Source of the DNA: Porphyromonadaceae bacterium
Lineage (GTDB): Bacteria; Bacteroidota; Bacteroidia; Bacteroidales; Dysgonomonadaceae
NCBI GenBank assembly: GCA_021372865.1
Contig: JAJFTO010000015.1
Coordinates: forward strand, 1-64,000
DNA: 64,000 bases
Direction: 5' to 3'
How positions within the stretch are numbered: position 1 is the stretch's first letter; each line of letters opens with the position of its first letter. Positions 35,271-44,126 of the stretch are shown piece after piece. Position numbers and translations under genes: made by a program. The notes beneath the pieces were generated by a model, which saw only the letters and a list, made by a program, of their open reading frames with translations, had not been told where the DNA came from and searched no databases.

Positions 35271-36353
35271 ATGTCTGAAGAAATATCACTGATGAAGGGT
35301 AACGAGGCCATCGCCCATGCAGCCATCCGCTACGGGGTGGACGGCTACTTCGGTTATCCCATCACACCCCAGTCCGAGATCATCGAAACCCTTATGGAAG
35401 AAGCCCCCTGGAAGACCACAGGTATGGTGGTGTTGCAGGCCGAGAGTGAAGTGGCTGCCATCAACATGGTCTATGGCGGCGCTGCCTGCGGTAAGTATGC
35501 AATGACCTCCTCCTCCAGCCCCGGCGTAAGCCTCAAGCAGGAGGGTATCTCCTACATGGCCGGCGCGGAGCTGCCGGCACTCATCGTGAATGTGCAGCGT
35601 GGCGGCCCCGGATTGGGTACCATTCAACCGTCGCAAGCCGACTATTTCCAGACGGTGAAGGGTGGCGGACATGGTGACTACAAGCTAATCACGCTGGCGC
35701 CCAACTCGGTACAGGAAATGGCTGATTTTGTGGGTTTGGGCTTTGATCTGGCATTCAAGTACCGCAACCCCGCCATGATATTGTCTGATGGGGTTATCGG
35801 CCAGATGATGGAGAAGGTGAAGCTGCCTGCCTGGCGCCCACGCAGGAGCGAACAGGAAATTCGGAAGCAATGTCCTTGGGCTACACTCGGTAAGACATCC
35901 GACAGGAAACAAAACATCATCACCTCGCTTGAGCTCGACTCGGCCGTGATGGAGAAGAATAACGAACGATTTCAGGCGAAGTACCGCTTAGTGGAAGCCA
36001 ATGAGGTACGCTATGAAGAGGTGAAATGCGACGATGCCGACTATCTGCTGGTGGCCTTCGGCTCCGCGGCGCGCATCTGTCTGAAAAGCATCGATCTGGC
36101 GCGAAAGGAAGGTATTAAAGTGGGACTTTTGCGTCCCATCACGCTCTGGCCTTTCCCCACGGAAATATTGCATGCTTATGGAGGAAAAGTGAAAGGAATG
36201 CTCACAGTAGAGCTGAACGCCGGGCAGATGGTAGAAGATGTACGTCTGGCGGTGAACGGACAAATAGAGGTCGCCCACTACGGCCGCCTGGGAGGTATCG
36301 TGCCCACACCCGAAGGGGTGCTTGCGGCATTAAAAGAGAAAGTAGTTCACTAA
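35271..36353 (+). CDS. vorB: 2-oxoacid:ferredoxin oxidoreductase alpha subunit (VorB-like)
   Basis: A 360-aa subunit. ATG 35271 gives MSEEISLMKGNEAIAHAAIR; an earlier in-frame start lies within the ferredoxin gene. GYPITPQSEIIETLMEE and FQAESEVAAINMVYGGAA-like sequence (QAESEVAAINM) are the pyrimidine-domain signature, and LLRPITLWPFP is the domain II signature. Members oxidise branched-chain 2-oxoacids or 2-oxoglutarate to acyl-CoA with reduction of ferredoxin, or run in reverse. The substrate cannot be settled from the sequence. Confidence 0.92.
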   Translation: MSEEISLMKGNEAIAHAAIRYGVDGYFGYPITPQSEIIETLMEEAPWKTTGMVVLQAESEVAAINMVYGGAACGKYAMTSSSSPGVSLKQEGISYMAGAELPALIVNVQRGGPGLGTIQPSQADYFQTVKGGGHGDYKLITLAPNSVQEMADFVGLGFDLAFKYRNPAMILSDGVIGQMMEKVKLPAWRPRRSEQEIRKQCPWATLGKTSDRKQNIITSLELDSAVMEKNNERFQAKYRLVEANEVRYEEVKCDDADYLLVAFGSAARICLKSIDLARKEGIKVGLLRPITLWPFPTEILHAYGGKVKGMLTVELNAGQMVEDVRLAVNGQIEVAHYGRLGGIVPTPEGVLAALKEKVVH

Positions 36354-36366
36354 AAAATCAACTGTC

Positions 36367-36528
36367 ATGGATCCAAAAATCAGAAACATAATTTTGCTCC
36401 TTTTCATGTTGGCATCCATCGGGACCATCATCGTCTATTTCTCGTCTGCACAGAACTTGGAGCTCACCTGGTATTTCGCTGGTGCCGCGATCCTGTTTTA
36501 TCTCGTCTACCGGTTTGCCAAAAAATAA
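36367..36528 (+). CDS. Two-span membrane microprotein in oxidoreductase operon
   Basis: A 53-aa frame, MDPKIRNIILLLFMLASIG at the start and LYRFAKK-like basic end (VYRFAKK). It has two hydrophobic segments (about 7-25 and 37-50) joined by a short polar turn (SSAQNLELTW), with basic residues at both ends, so both termini are probably cytosolic. It fits exactly between the alpha and beta genes with gaps of 13 and 4 bp and the same strand. I do not recognise the family. It may tether the soluble complex to the membrane, by inference only. Confidence 0.75.
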   Translation: MDPKIRNIILLLFMLASIGTIIVYFSSAQNLELTWYFAGAAILFYLVYRFAKK

Positions 36529-36532
36529 TTGT

Positions 36533-37294
36533 ATGGATAAAAATCAGATAATAAGCCCGGAAAACATGGTATATGCCAAGCCGGAGCTCATGAACGACAA
36601 CCACATGCATTACTGCCCTGGATGTTCCCATGGAGTGGTACACAAGCTGGTAGCCGAAGTCATTCAGGAATTGGGACTACAGGAAAAAACAATCGGTATT
36701 GCCCCTGTAGGGTGCGCTGTTTTTGCCTATAATTATATCGATATCGACTGGCAGGAGGCGGCCCACGGTCGTGCTCCCGCACTGGCCACCGCCACCAAAC
36801 GACTATTGCCCGACAAGATGGTGTTCACCTATCAGGGCGACGGCGACCTGGCCGCTATTGGTACGGCGGAGACCATTCACGCTGCCAACCGCGGTGAGAA
36901 CATCGCCATAATCTTCATCAATAACGCCATCTACGGAATGACTGGTGGCCAGATGGCACCCACTACGCTGAAAGATATGAAGACCTCTACCAGCCCCGAG
37001 GGACGCAATCCGAAGATTATGGGTAACCCGTTGAAGATACTCGATCTGTTGGCGCTGCTCGATGGCGTTTGTCTTGCAACCCGTGTCAGCGTGCACACCG
37101 CCGCAGCGGTAAAGAGAGCCAAGCGGATGATCAGACTCGCTTTCGAGAACTCACTTGCCGGAAAAGGGACATCCATTGTGGAAGTGGTGTCAACCTGTAA
37201 CTCGGGATGGAAAATGACACCCGCTCAGGCCAATGACTGGATGGTGGAAAATATGTTTCCGGTATATCCCATTGGCGATTTGAAAAATATTTAA
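36533..37294 (+). CDS. korB: 2-oxoacid:ferredoxin oxidoreductase beta subunit
   Basis: A 253-aa thiamine-diphosphate-binding subunit. ATG 36533 is 4 bp after the microprotein stop; an earlier in-frame start lies inside that gene. Motifs: MHYCPGCSHGVVHKLVAE with the cluster/TPP-proximal Cys residues, GCAVFAYNY, HGRAPALATATKRL and the TPP motif GDGDLAAIGTAETIHAAN with INNAIYGMTGGQMAPTT. It partners the alpha, gamma and delta chains. Confidence 0.93.
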   Translation: MDKNQIISPENMVYAKPELMNDNHMHYCPGCSHGVVHKLVAEVIQELGLQEKTIGIAPVGCAVFAYNYIDIDWQEAAHGRAPALATATKRLLPDKMVFTYQGDGDLAAIGTAETIHAANRGENIAIIFINNAIYGMTGGQMAPTTLKDMKTSTSPEGRNPKIMGNPLKILDLLALLDGVCLATRVSVHTAAAVKRAKRMIRLAFENSLAGKGTSIVEVVSTCNSGWKMTPAQANDWMVENMFPVYPIGDLKNI

Positions 37295-37310
37295 ACAAGA
37301 AGGAGAAAGC

Positions 37311-37865
37311 ATGTTACAGGAAATAGTGATATCAGGCTTTGGCGGACAAGGTGTGCTCTCTATGGGAAAGATCCTCGCATATTCGGGTATGATGGAAGAG
37401 AAGGAAGTATCGTGGTTCCCGGCTTACGGACCCGAGCAGCGTGGCGGTACGGCCAACGTGACGGTCATCATCTCCGATGATCCCATCAGTTCACCGGTGT
37501 TAAATCAGTTCGATGTGGCCATTGTACTCAATCAACCCTCTCTCGAAAAATTTGAAGGACGTGTAAAGCCCGGTGGAGCGCTCATCTACGATGGGTACGG
37601 CATCCACAAGAAAGTGGAACGGAAAGACATCAATGTTTACAGGGTCAATGCCATGGATGAATCCATGAAGATGGACAATACCCGGGTTTTCAACATGATC
37701 ATATTGGGTGGGCTGCTCAAGATTTCCCCTATGGTAAAAATGGAGAATGTGATGAACGGTCTGAAGAAATCGTTGCCCGAACGGCATCACAAGCTTCTGC
37801 CCATGAATGAAGCAGCCATCCTGCGGGGGATGGAGATTGTAGAGCAGGAGCAACAGGCTGTATAA
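37311..37865 (+). CDS. korC: 2-oxoacid:ferredoxin oxidoreductase gamma subunit
   Basis: A 184-aa subunit with the domain III start EIVISGFGGQGVLSMGKIL and the CoA-site region SWFPAYGPEQRGGTANVTVI. It ends the operon, 16 bp after korB, and is convergent with the helicase gene (16 bp between stops). Confidence 0.93.
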   Translation: MLQEIVISGFGGQGVLSMGKILAYSGMMEEKEVSWFPAYGPEQRGGTANVTVIISDDPISSPVLNQFDVAIVLNQPSLEKFEGRVKPGGALIYDGYGIHKKVERKDINVYRVNAMDESMKMDNTRVFNMIILGGLLKISPMVKMENVMNGLKKSLPERHHKLLPMNEAAILRGMEIVEQEQQAV

Positions 37866-37881
37866 GTTTTCAGGAACTGTT

Positions 37882-39825
37882 TTATTTCTTGCCAAAAGGC
37901 CACCAGCTCCATCTCTTTTTCTTTTCTGATTCGACGGGCTTGGTTTGGATTTTTTCCGTTTCGATCTGCCTGGTTCGTGATTCTCCGGTCTTTGCCGACT
38001 GATGTGCTGAACTTTTCGACGGTTGCACTTTATCTTTTTTCCCGGACTGCTGTTTGTCTTTTTTCCCAGATGGCTGTGCGGCTGTGTTACCGGACCGATT
38101 TTCAGATCGATTGTCGGCCTGTTTGTCTCTTTTTACTTCTTCACCGATCCGTTGATTACTCCTTGTACGGGAATGATTGCCCCGCGCACGGGGAGCATTT
38201 TCCTGTGGTGCAGCTGCTGCATCTGAAACTTGTTTCGTCGCATCCTGCTGCAGCCTCTCCGATTTCTTGATTATTATCTTTTTGGGCCTTTCGCCGACCT
38301 CTCTTTGTGACGTGTTCTGCTCACGGGTTTCTCCGTTCTGGGGCTGTTGCCCATTACTTTGAGGTTGTTGCCCGTTTTCTTCCCTGACACGGGTGTTCTT
38401 TTTTCTATGGTTTCCGGACTTTCTTTTTTCCTCCGAATGTTGTTTTTCGTGCTCCTCCGCACGCTGTTTTCCGGCTTCTTCTATTTGTTCGGCTCTGATT
38501 TCCTCCTGTTTCTCCTGTTTAGCGGGTCTCTCTTTTCTTCCCTGTCTTTCCGATTTGGGCGAACTCTCCGTATTCCCCTCTCTATGAGATTTGTCGGATC
38601 CTCCGGAACGTTTTCCATCTTTTCCTGTCTTTGATGTGCGGCCGCCTCTGCCGCGCTGTGCACTCTCCCGGGTAGGGTTGTATGCAGGAGCTTCACCCAG
38701 CTCTGCCGGCACCGGGATGCGGTAGATTTCTTTCTGCAAAAATTTCTCGATCAGTGAGAAACGATATTGTTCCTCGGGCGAGACAAAAGTGATGGCCATG
38801 CCCGAGTCGCCTGCCCTTGCGGTACGCCCGATGCGGTGTACGTAATCTTCGGCATCATAGGGCACATCGTAGTTGATCACCAAGGTGATGTCGTCGATGT
38901 CGATCCCTCGCGCCACGATATCTGTCGCCACCAGGATGTCCACCCTTTCGTTCTTGAACTCGTGCATCACGTGATTTCGTTGTGCCTGGTCCAGATCGGA
39001 GTGCATTTCACCTGCCGCGAGGCCCATCTTGTGGAGTGTCCTGGCGATGTCTTTCACTTTCTGTTTTGATCCGGAGAAAAGAATTACCTTGTTGGGTTTC
39101 TTATCTTTGAACAGCTGCTTCAGAATACCCAGCTTCTGGGCATCATAGCAGATGTAAGCTGACTGTAGAATGGTTTCCGGAGGGCGTGAGATGGCAATGG
39201 TGATCTCCTCGGGATTGTGTAGGATGGTTTTGGCCAGCTGCTGTATCTTGGGAGGCATGGTGGCAGAGAACATGACAGTCTGACGATCTTTCGGCAAAAG
39301 GTTTGCAATTTTCATGATGTCATCGAAGAAGCCCATGTCGAGCATCCTGTCCGCCTCATCCAGAATAAAATACTTTACACCCGAGAAATCGATATTGTAC
39401 AGGTTGATGTGTGAGAGCAGTCTGCCCGGCGTAGCAATCACCACATCGGCACCACTCATCAGACCTCTTTTCTGCACATCCCACGCTTCGCCGTCGTTAC
39501 CGCCGTATACGGCTACCGAAGAGAAGGGGGTAAAGTAGGAAAAGCCCTCCATCTGTTGGTCGATCTGTTGTGCCAACTCACGCGTAGGAGCCATGATGAT
39601 GGCATTCACCTTATTTTCCTCGTGTGGCTCCGACTGCAGGTTGTTAAGCAGTGGCAGCAGAAAGGCCGCAGTCTTCCCCGTGCCGGTCTGGGCACAGGCA
39701 ATCACATCCTTTTTCGCCAGGATCACCGGTATGGCCAGCTCCTGCACGGGTGTCATTTCTGTAAAGTTCATCGCTTCCAGGCCTTCCTGGAGAGGTTCGA
39801 AAAGTGAAAGTTCGGTAAATTGCAT
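37882..39825 (-). CDS. DEAD-box RNA helicase with long charged tail
   Basis: A 647-aa RhlE-type helicase. Core motifs are complete: Q motif (MTPVQELAIP), AQTGTGKTAAF, PTRELAQQI, DEADRMLDMGF, SATMPP, VATDIVARGIDID and HRIGRTARAG. The core ends near residue 375. The remaining 270 residues are low-complexity Lys/Arg/Glu/Gln/Ser (for example KQEKQEEIRAEQIEEAGKQ) ending RWSWWPFGKK. Such tails bind RNA non-specifically and may promote condensates. It is one of two helicases of this type in the window. A CAAAGATA box at 39852-39859 (TATCTTTG in reverse) is 27 bp upstream. Confidence 0.93.
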   Translation of the reverse strand: MQFTELSLFEPLQEGLEAMNFTEMTPVQELAIPVILAKKDVIACAQTGTGKTAAFLLPLLNNLQSEPHEENKVNAIIMAPTRELAQQIDQQMEGFSYFTPFSSVAVYGGNDGEAWDVQKRGLMSGADVVIATPGRLLSHINLYNIDFSGVKYFILDEADRMLDMGFFDDIMKIANLLPKDRQTVMFSATMPPKIQQLAKTILHNPEEITIAISRPPETILQSAYICYDAQKLGILKQLFKDKKPNKVILFSGSKQKVKDIARTLHKMGLAAGEMHSDLDQAQRNHVMHEFKNERVDILVATDIVARGIDIDDITLVINYDVPYDAEDYVHRIGRTARAGDSGMAITFVSPEEQYRFSLIEKFLQKEIYRIPVPAELGEAPAYNPTRESAQRGRGGRTSKTGKDGKRSGGSDKSHREGNTESSPKSERQGRKERPAKQEKQEEIRAEQIEEAGKQRAEEHEKQHSEEKRKSGNHRKKNTRVREENGQQPQSNGQQPQNGETREQNTSQREVGERPKKIIIKKSERLQQDATKQVSDAAAAPQENAPRARGNHSRTRSNQRIGEEVKRDKQADNRSENRSGNTAAQPSGKKDKQQSGKKDKVQPSKSSAHQSAKTGESRTRQIETEKIQTKPVESEKKKRWSWWPFGKK

Positions 39826-39851
39826 CTGTAAATCCGTATTTCTTCAAAATA

Positions 39852-39859
39852 CAAAGATA
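39852..39859 (-). promoter_or_regulatory. -7 box for long-tailed helicase
   Basis: On the reverse strand TATCTTTG, exact TAnnTTTG, 26 bp before the start codon. Confidence 0.5.
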
Positions 39860-39932
39860 CGATGAATAATTGATTTTCTGTAAACGGCAAAAATTAATCT
39901 GACGGGAATGTTTTTCTTTCCGAAAATAGTTT

Positions 39933-39940
39933 TATCTTTG
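39933..39940 (+). promoter_or_regulatory. -7 box for tRNA-Ser
   Basis: TATCTTTG followed by GCACGCGC, an exact TAnnTTTG box, 129 bp before the tRNA-Ser 5' end. No other gene lies between. Confidence 0.5.
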
Positions 39941-40069
39941 CACGCGCATTTGGGAATGTTCCTTGCTTCCCGGCGATGCATGCAGCACGGAAGAGGGCGT
40001 TTACTCACTTTGAACGGCATGCATACACAACAATGGAGGGATTTCATTCTTCCTTTCATACGACCAAAA

Positions 40070-40154
40070 GGAGAGATGGCAGAGTGGTCGATCGCGGCGG
40101 TCTTGAAAACCGTTGAAGTGCAAGCTTCCGGGGGTTCGAATCCCTCTCTCTCCG
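40070..40154 (+). tRNA. tRNA-Ser(TGA)
   Basis: An 85-nt class II tRNA. The acceptor strands GGAGAGA and TCTCTCC pair, the anticodon loop CTTGAAA gives TGA, a long variable arm (TTGAAGTGCAAGCTTCCGG region) follows, and the T arm contains GGTTCGAATCC. The discriminator is G. A terminator follows 36 bp later, and accessory genes begin right after it. Confidence 0.95.
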
Positions 40155-40189
40155 CAGTATCCGTTGTAAATCAATGGTTGACGAAATTT

Positions 40190-40235
40190 ACACACAGTTT
40201 TACGCTCATTCATGCGTTGACTGTGTGTTTTTTTT
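40190..40235 (+). terminator. Terminator after tRNA-Ser
   Basis: The stem ACACACAGT/ACTGTGTGT encloses an inner ACGC/GCGT pair and is followed by a run of seven or more T. Confidence 0.8.
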
Positions 40236-40332
40236 GTGGGCAATTGACAGTTTGGAAGAAATTGAAAAACTGTTGCCAGAATTGCCGAAGAGTCCACGGG
40301 CATTATTCAAAAGACAAGGTAAAAAATAATTT

Positions 40333-40509
40333 ATGGAAACAAATGTCGTAAAAGCCAAATTAGAATATGTTTATTATAAAATGTCTATAGATGCAGGAAT
40401 AATAATGATGCCATCGGAATTGCGAACATACGGAGGAGTGACTCATTTTCTCACGGAACGCTTTGATCGTGACGGAAACGATAAAATACATACCCAGACA
40501 TTGGGGTAA
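40333..40509 (+). pseudogene. hipA toxin gene fragment
   Basis: A 58-codon frame. LEYVYYKMSIDAGIIMMPSE and GGVTHFLTERFDRDGNDKIH, ending HTQTLG, match the middle of the HipA kinase C-terminal domain (the MMPSxL...HFLTxRFDR...KIHxQTL block). A complete HipA has some 300-440 residues; here the catalytic Asp loops and everything after HTQTLG are missing, and a stop follows at once. The upstream 90 bp (40240-40329) hold a short frame of unassigned origin. Base composition is low in G+C relative to the core genes. Confidence 0.72.
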
Positions 40510-40682
40510 AAACGAAAACCTCAAATATACCTGCATTTTCTGTTTATATGTGGACAAAGTTACTGCTTTTATATGGATTTATCCATGAATTGAAAACGAC
40601 AATGCCAGTATTTTAATGACTATTATTTTAACGACCATTTAAATAATTAGGAAAAAATTGTAGCAAAATGGAATATTCATAT

Positions 40683-40690
40683 TATTTTTG
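40683..40690 (+). promoter_or_regulatory. -7 box for DUF234-type ATPase
   Basis: TATTTTTG matches TAnnTTTG; a TTG at 40658-40660 is 22 bp upstream. The ATG is 41 bp downstream. Confidence 0.5.
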
Positions 40691-40730
40691 TAACCGATAT
40701 TAAGATAATGGGTATTAAATAATATAAGAT

Positions 40731-42041
40731 ATGAAGTTTTATAATAGAACAGCGGAGTTAGAGATATTAGCCCGTACATTGGAGCAATCGAAGAAAAGTT
40801 CTTGCTTTACGGTTATGGTTGGTCGCCGTCGTATCGGCAAGACCTCCCTTTTACTGGAATCTGTAAAGGGACAGAAATATCTTTATCTGTTTGTATCCCG
40901 CAAGAGCGAACCGCTCCTTTGCGAGCAGTTCCAGAAAGATGCGGCAGATGCTTTAGGATTGCAAATATTCGGCTCGATTACCCGATTTAAAGACCTTTTT
41001 GAGCAGTTGCTTATTTTTGCCACAAAGGAACATTACACGCTTATCATTGATGAATTTCAAGAGTTTGACAATGTAAATTCGTCCATATTCAGTGACGTTC
41101 AGAATCTTTGGGATCAGTATAAGGATAAGACCAAAATCAACTTTATTGCTTCCGGTTCTATCTATTCGATGATGATGAAAATTTTCGAGAACAGGAAAGA
41201 ACCGCTGTTTGGTCGCCTTACCTCAAAGATAACACTGCAACCATTCGTTGTTAGTGTAATAAAAGAAATTTTGAACGATTACAACCCTAAATATACATCG
41301 GAAGATTTTCTGTGTCTGTATATGTTAACAGGTGGAGTTCCCAAATATATCGACCTGTTGATGGAAGCCGGAGCCGTAACGAAGGATAAGATACTGGATA
41401 TGGTTACACGTCCTGATTCTCCCTTTATCGGGGAAGGCAAAGAATTGCTTATCTCCGAATTTGGAAAAGAGTATGGAACCTATTTTTCTATCCTACAGTT
41501 AATCGCTTCAGGGAAAACTACCCAAAGTGAAATCGATTCTATTATCGGGAAGAATACCGGGGCATATTTGGTCAATTTAGAAAAAGAATACTCTCTTATT
41601 ACAAAGAATAAGCCCATGTTCTCGAAGCCGGAAAGCCGAAAAGCTCGTTGGAGTTTGAACGATAATTACCTTCGCTTCTGGTTTAGGTTTATTTATCCGA
41701 ATCAGTCATTGATTGAAATGGGAAAATATGACTTGCTTCGTGAATTTATTCATAAGAGCTATGAGCAATATAGCGGTTCCATTTTGGAAAAATACTTCCG
41801 GGCTAAAATGGCGGACGAGGAGAGAATAACCGCTATCGGTGGCTATTGGGACAGTAAAGGCGAAAATGAGATCGACCTGATTGCCCTGAATGATTTGGAT
41901 AAAACGGCTATTGTTGCAGAGATAAAGCGCAACCCTAAGAAAATTGATATGGCTTTACTTCAAGCGAAAGCTGATTCAATCAAAAAAGAACTTGTAAAAT
42001 ATGATGTTGAATTAAGGGGATTATCTATGAATGATATATAA
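40731..42041 (+). CDS. P-loop ATPase with DUF234/nuclease-like C-terminus
   Basis: A 436-aa protein of the archaeal-type ATPase group. Walker A GRRRIGKTSLL (about 28-38), Walker B LIIDEFQEF, the sensor-like FIASGSIYSMM, and a winged-helix region around GKTTQSEIDSIIGKNTGAYL are visible. The C-terminal DUF234-like part has RWSLNDNYLRFWFRFIYPN and a D382...E397-x-K399 pattern (NEIDLIALN, AEIKRN) like PD-(D/E)xK nucleases. It lies after tRNA-Ser and a hipA fragment, and its codons are more A+T-rich than neighbours, suggesting transfer. The function of the family is unsettled; it is not clearly a toxin or defence gene. Confidence 0.85.
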   Translation: MKFYNRTAELEILARTLEQSKKSSCFTVMVGRRRIGKTSLLLESVKGQKYLYLFVSRKSEPLLCEQFQKDAADALGLQIFGSITRFKDLFEQLLIFATKEHYTLIIDEFQEFDNVNSSIFSDVQNLWDQYKDKTKINFIASGSIYSMMMKIFENRKEPLFGRLTSKITLQPFVVSVIKEILNDYNPKYTSEDFLCLYMLTGGVPKYIDLLMEAGAVTKDKILDMVTRPDSPFIGEGKELLISEFGKEYGTYFSILQLIASGKTTQSEIDSIIGKNTGAYLVNLEKEYSLITKNKPMFSKPESRKARWSLNDNYLRFWFRFIYPNQSLIEMGKYDLLREFIHKSYEQYSGSILEKYFRAKMADEERITAIGGYWDSKGENEIDLIALNDLDKTAIVAEIKRNPKKIDMALLQAKADSIKKELVKYDVELRGLSMNDI

Positions 42042-42174
42042 AGTCCAGTTCGAGCCAGTGAGGTAGAATCACCCACGGTGCTCAGATGCCAGTAGTGCTT
42101 CACATAAGGTGTGAGGCAGGGTGAGGGCTTATTGAAAAAAAATTGTACATTTGGAGTTCTATAACTGATTGTTC

Positions 42175-43230
42175 ATGAATCATGACGAACTGCTATACAT
42201 CCGCCTTTATAACCAGTTGCTCACACTGCATGAGCTGAAGGAACCGCGCGAGGTGGTGGCCCGCATGGGGGCGATACAGTCGCAGGCACTGGATATGGCC
42301 AAATGGGCCATTGGTTCACGACTGCAGGGCCATACTGCGAAAAGTATTACGGATGCCCTTAACCGGGGCGAGGTGATCCGCACCCATATCCTGCGCCCCA
42401 CCTGGCATTTTGTGGCTGCGGAAGATCTATGGTGGATGTACTCGCTTTCCTATCCGCGGCTGAAGCCGGTCTATCGCTCTTACGCAAAGATGCTGGGTGC
42501 CGATGAGTCGCTGTTGTACCCCCATATTCCTCTTATTGAAGTGCTATTATCTGGCGGCAGGCATCTCACCAAGCAGGAGATAGGCAATGCTTTGGCGGAG
42601 AGAAAGGTAATCCTCGACGACAATCATCTGTCGTTGTTGCTCTCTTTTGCGGAACTGGAAGGGATTATTGTGAACGGGGAGCTCGATGGCAACCGGCAGA
42701 CTTTCACACTGATGGAGGAGTGGGTACCCCGCATTCGGGATATATCCCGTGAAGAAGCCCTGGAGCGACTGGCACGGCGATATTTTACCAGCCACGGTCC
42801 CGCCACCCTGCAGGATTTCAACTGGTGGTCCGGCCTGTCGGTTACCGAATGCCGGCAGGCGATGGAAATGATCCGTCCCCACTTCATCCGGGAGACAGTA
42901 AACGAGAAGGAGTACTGGATGCCCGATGATATCCGGACGCCTTCTTCAAATCAGGATTCAGCCCTTCTTCTGGCGCCATTCGATGAGTTTGTGGTAAGCT
43001 ATAAAGATCGCTCCGGAATAATCGAAGAGACGCATTACAGCAAAGTGATAACCAGAAATGGTATTTTTTCTCCCACCATCATGCTGAACGGCACGACCAT
43101 TGGTTCCTGGAAAAAGAGCATGAAGAAGAACGTTCCACGGATCACACTTACTTTCTTTGGTAACGTACCGAAAAATACCATCCGCCTTTTTCAGCCGGAA
43201 GTAGCACGGCTGGAGCAATTTTATGCGTAG
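42175..43230 (+). CDS. HTH_42 winged-helix protein, AlkZ/YcaQ-like
   Basis: A 351-aa protein from ATG 42175 (a TTG two codons earlier is possible). It belongs to the winged-helix DNA-binding family whose characterised members AlkZ and YcaQ are DNA glycosylases that unhook interstrand crosslinks. The segment MGAIQSQALDMAKWAIGSRL contains Q-x-Q at the place where AlkZ has its catalytic QxQ. RTHILRPTWHFVAAEDLWWM and the C-terminal LLAPFDEFVVSYKDRS also fit. dinB lies 1.2 kb away, but there is no operon link. Confidence 0.8.
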   Translation: MNHDELLYIRLYNQLLTLHELKEPREVVARMGAIQSQALDMAKWAIGSRLQGHTAKSITDALNRGEVIRTHILRPTWHFVAAEDLWWMYSLSYPRLKPVYRSYAKMLGADESLLYPHIPLIEVLLSGGRHLTKQEIGNALAERKVILDDNHLSLLLSFAELEGIIVNGELDGNRQTFTLMEEWVPRIRDISREEALERLARRYFTSHGPATLQDFNWWSGLSVTECRQAMEMIRPHFIRETVNEKEYWMPDDIRTPSSNQDSALLLAPFDEFVVSYKDRSGIIEETHYSKVITRNGIFSPTIMLNGTTIGSWKKSMKKNVPRITLTFFGNVPKNTIRLFQPEVARLEQFYA

Positions 43231-43352
43231 GGATGCAACGCTTCGCCGGTTATCAGCGGTTCTTTCAGTTTACCTGGCAACGCTGCCAATCATTTCAGCC
43301 TCTTTTTAAATCAGGCAACGTCCGGCAGGTCGCCGAGCGCTGCCTGATGATG

Positions 43353-44126
43353 TCAGATCTTCTTTCCTATATAGAAGACATACCCGTAGTACTCTTTGTA
43401 CCGGTCATACAACTCCCGTTCGCGTCGCTGTTCCCGGATCAGCATTTCTGCTGTGGAATTACCTGCATGCTGCTGCAGGTACATCTCCTGTACGGCAACC
43501 TGTGGGGCATAGAAATGCTCCGTCCAGCAGTTCTCAGGCAGGATAAAGGTGGCCATGGGAACATAGCCTGCTTTCTCCATCTGCGATACCTTGCGGGAGA
43601 TCGTGTCAATTTCCGGATAAGCATTCACCCAGAAATCATTGATCTCTGCGGGACGCTCTACCGTGAACCAGGATGCTTCCGAGACGGCAATGAACCCGCC
43701 TCTTTTCAGGAACCTTCGCCACTCGTTCAGTCCCTTCTCAAAGCCGATATGGTAGATGGCTCCCTCCGACCAGATCAGGTCCAGCTCCTCTTCCCCGAAG
43801 GGGAGTGCAGCCATGTCTCCCTGGATCCCCTTCACCCGCGGTTGTAGGTTGTGCGCTGCCGCGTTCCGGTTGAAAAGGTCGATAAAATGGGGAAAGAGGT
43901 CAATGCCGGTGATCTCACCCGGGCAGTGCTGTGCCAATGTCATGGTCTGTCCGCCTGTGCCACAGCCGATATCGGCGATATGTGCCGTTTCGGTGAGAGG
44001 TTCAATGAAGCTGAGCGCTTGCAGCGTTACTTCGGGACTACCGGGGCCCTGTCGTTCTACGTGCGAGAAATAGTCACAGATCAGGTTGAAGTCGAAATCG
44101 TGTATGGAAATGTTATCGTTGCTCAT
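43353..44126 (-). CDS. SAM-dependent class I methyltransferase
   Basis: A 257-aa methyltransferase. Motif I is [15 protein letters not shown], followed by [13 protein letters not shown] (acidic loop), [20 protein letters not shown] and [12 protein letters not shown]. The N-terminus [19 protein letters not shown] and a [15 protein letters not shown]-terminus do not reveal the substrate. The gene is single, convergent with the winged-helix gene (123 bp apart) and preceded by a 180-bp region with several hairpins, so it may be regulated at the RNA level. Confidence 0.88.
   Translation of the reverse strand: MSNDNISIHDFDFNLICDYFSHVERQGPGSPEVTLQALSFIEPLTETAHIADIGCGTGGQTMTLAQHCPGEITGIDLFPHFIDLFNRNAAAHNLQPRVKGIQGDMAALPFGEEELDLIWSEGAIYHIGFEKGLNEWRRFLKRGGFIAVSEASWFTVERPAEINDFWVNAYPEIDTISRKVSQMEKAGYVPMATFILPENCWTEHFYAPQVAVQEMYLQQHAGNSTAEMLIREQRRERELYDRYKEYYGYVFYIGKKI

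Noticed and set aside
40240..40329. Short frame SLEEIEKLLPELPKSPRALF upstream of the hipA fragment
   Set aside because: It looks protein-like but I cannot assign it and it has no start; it is noted only as part of the accessory patch.
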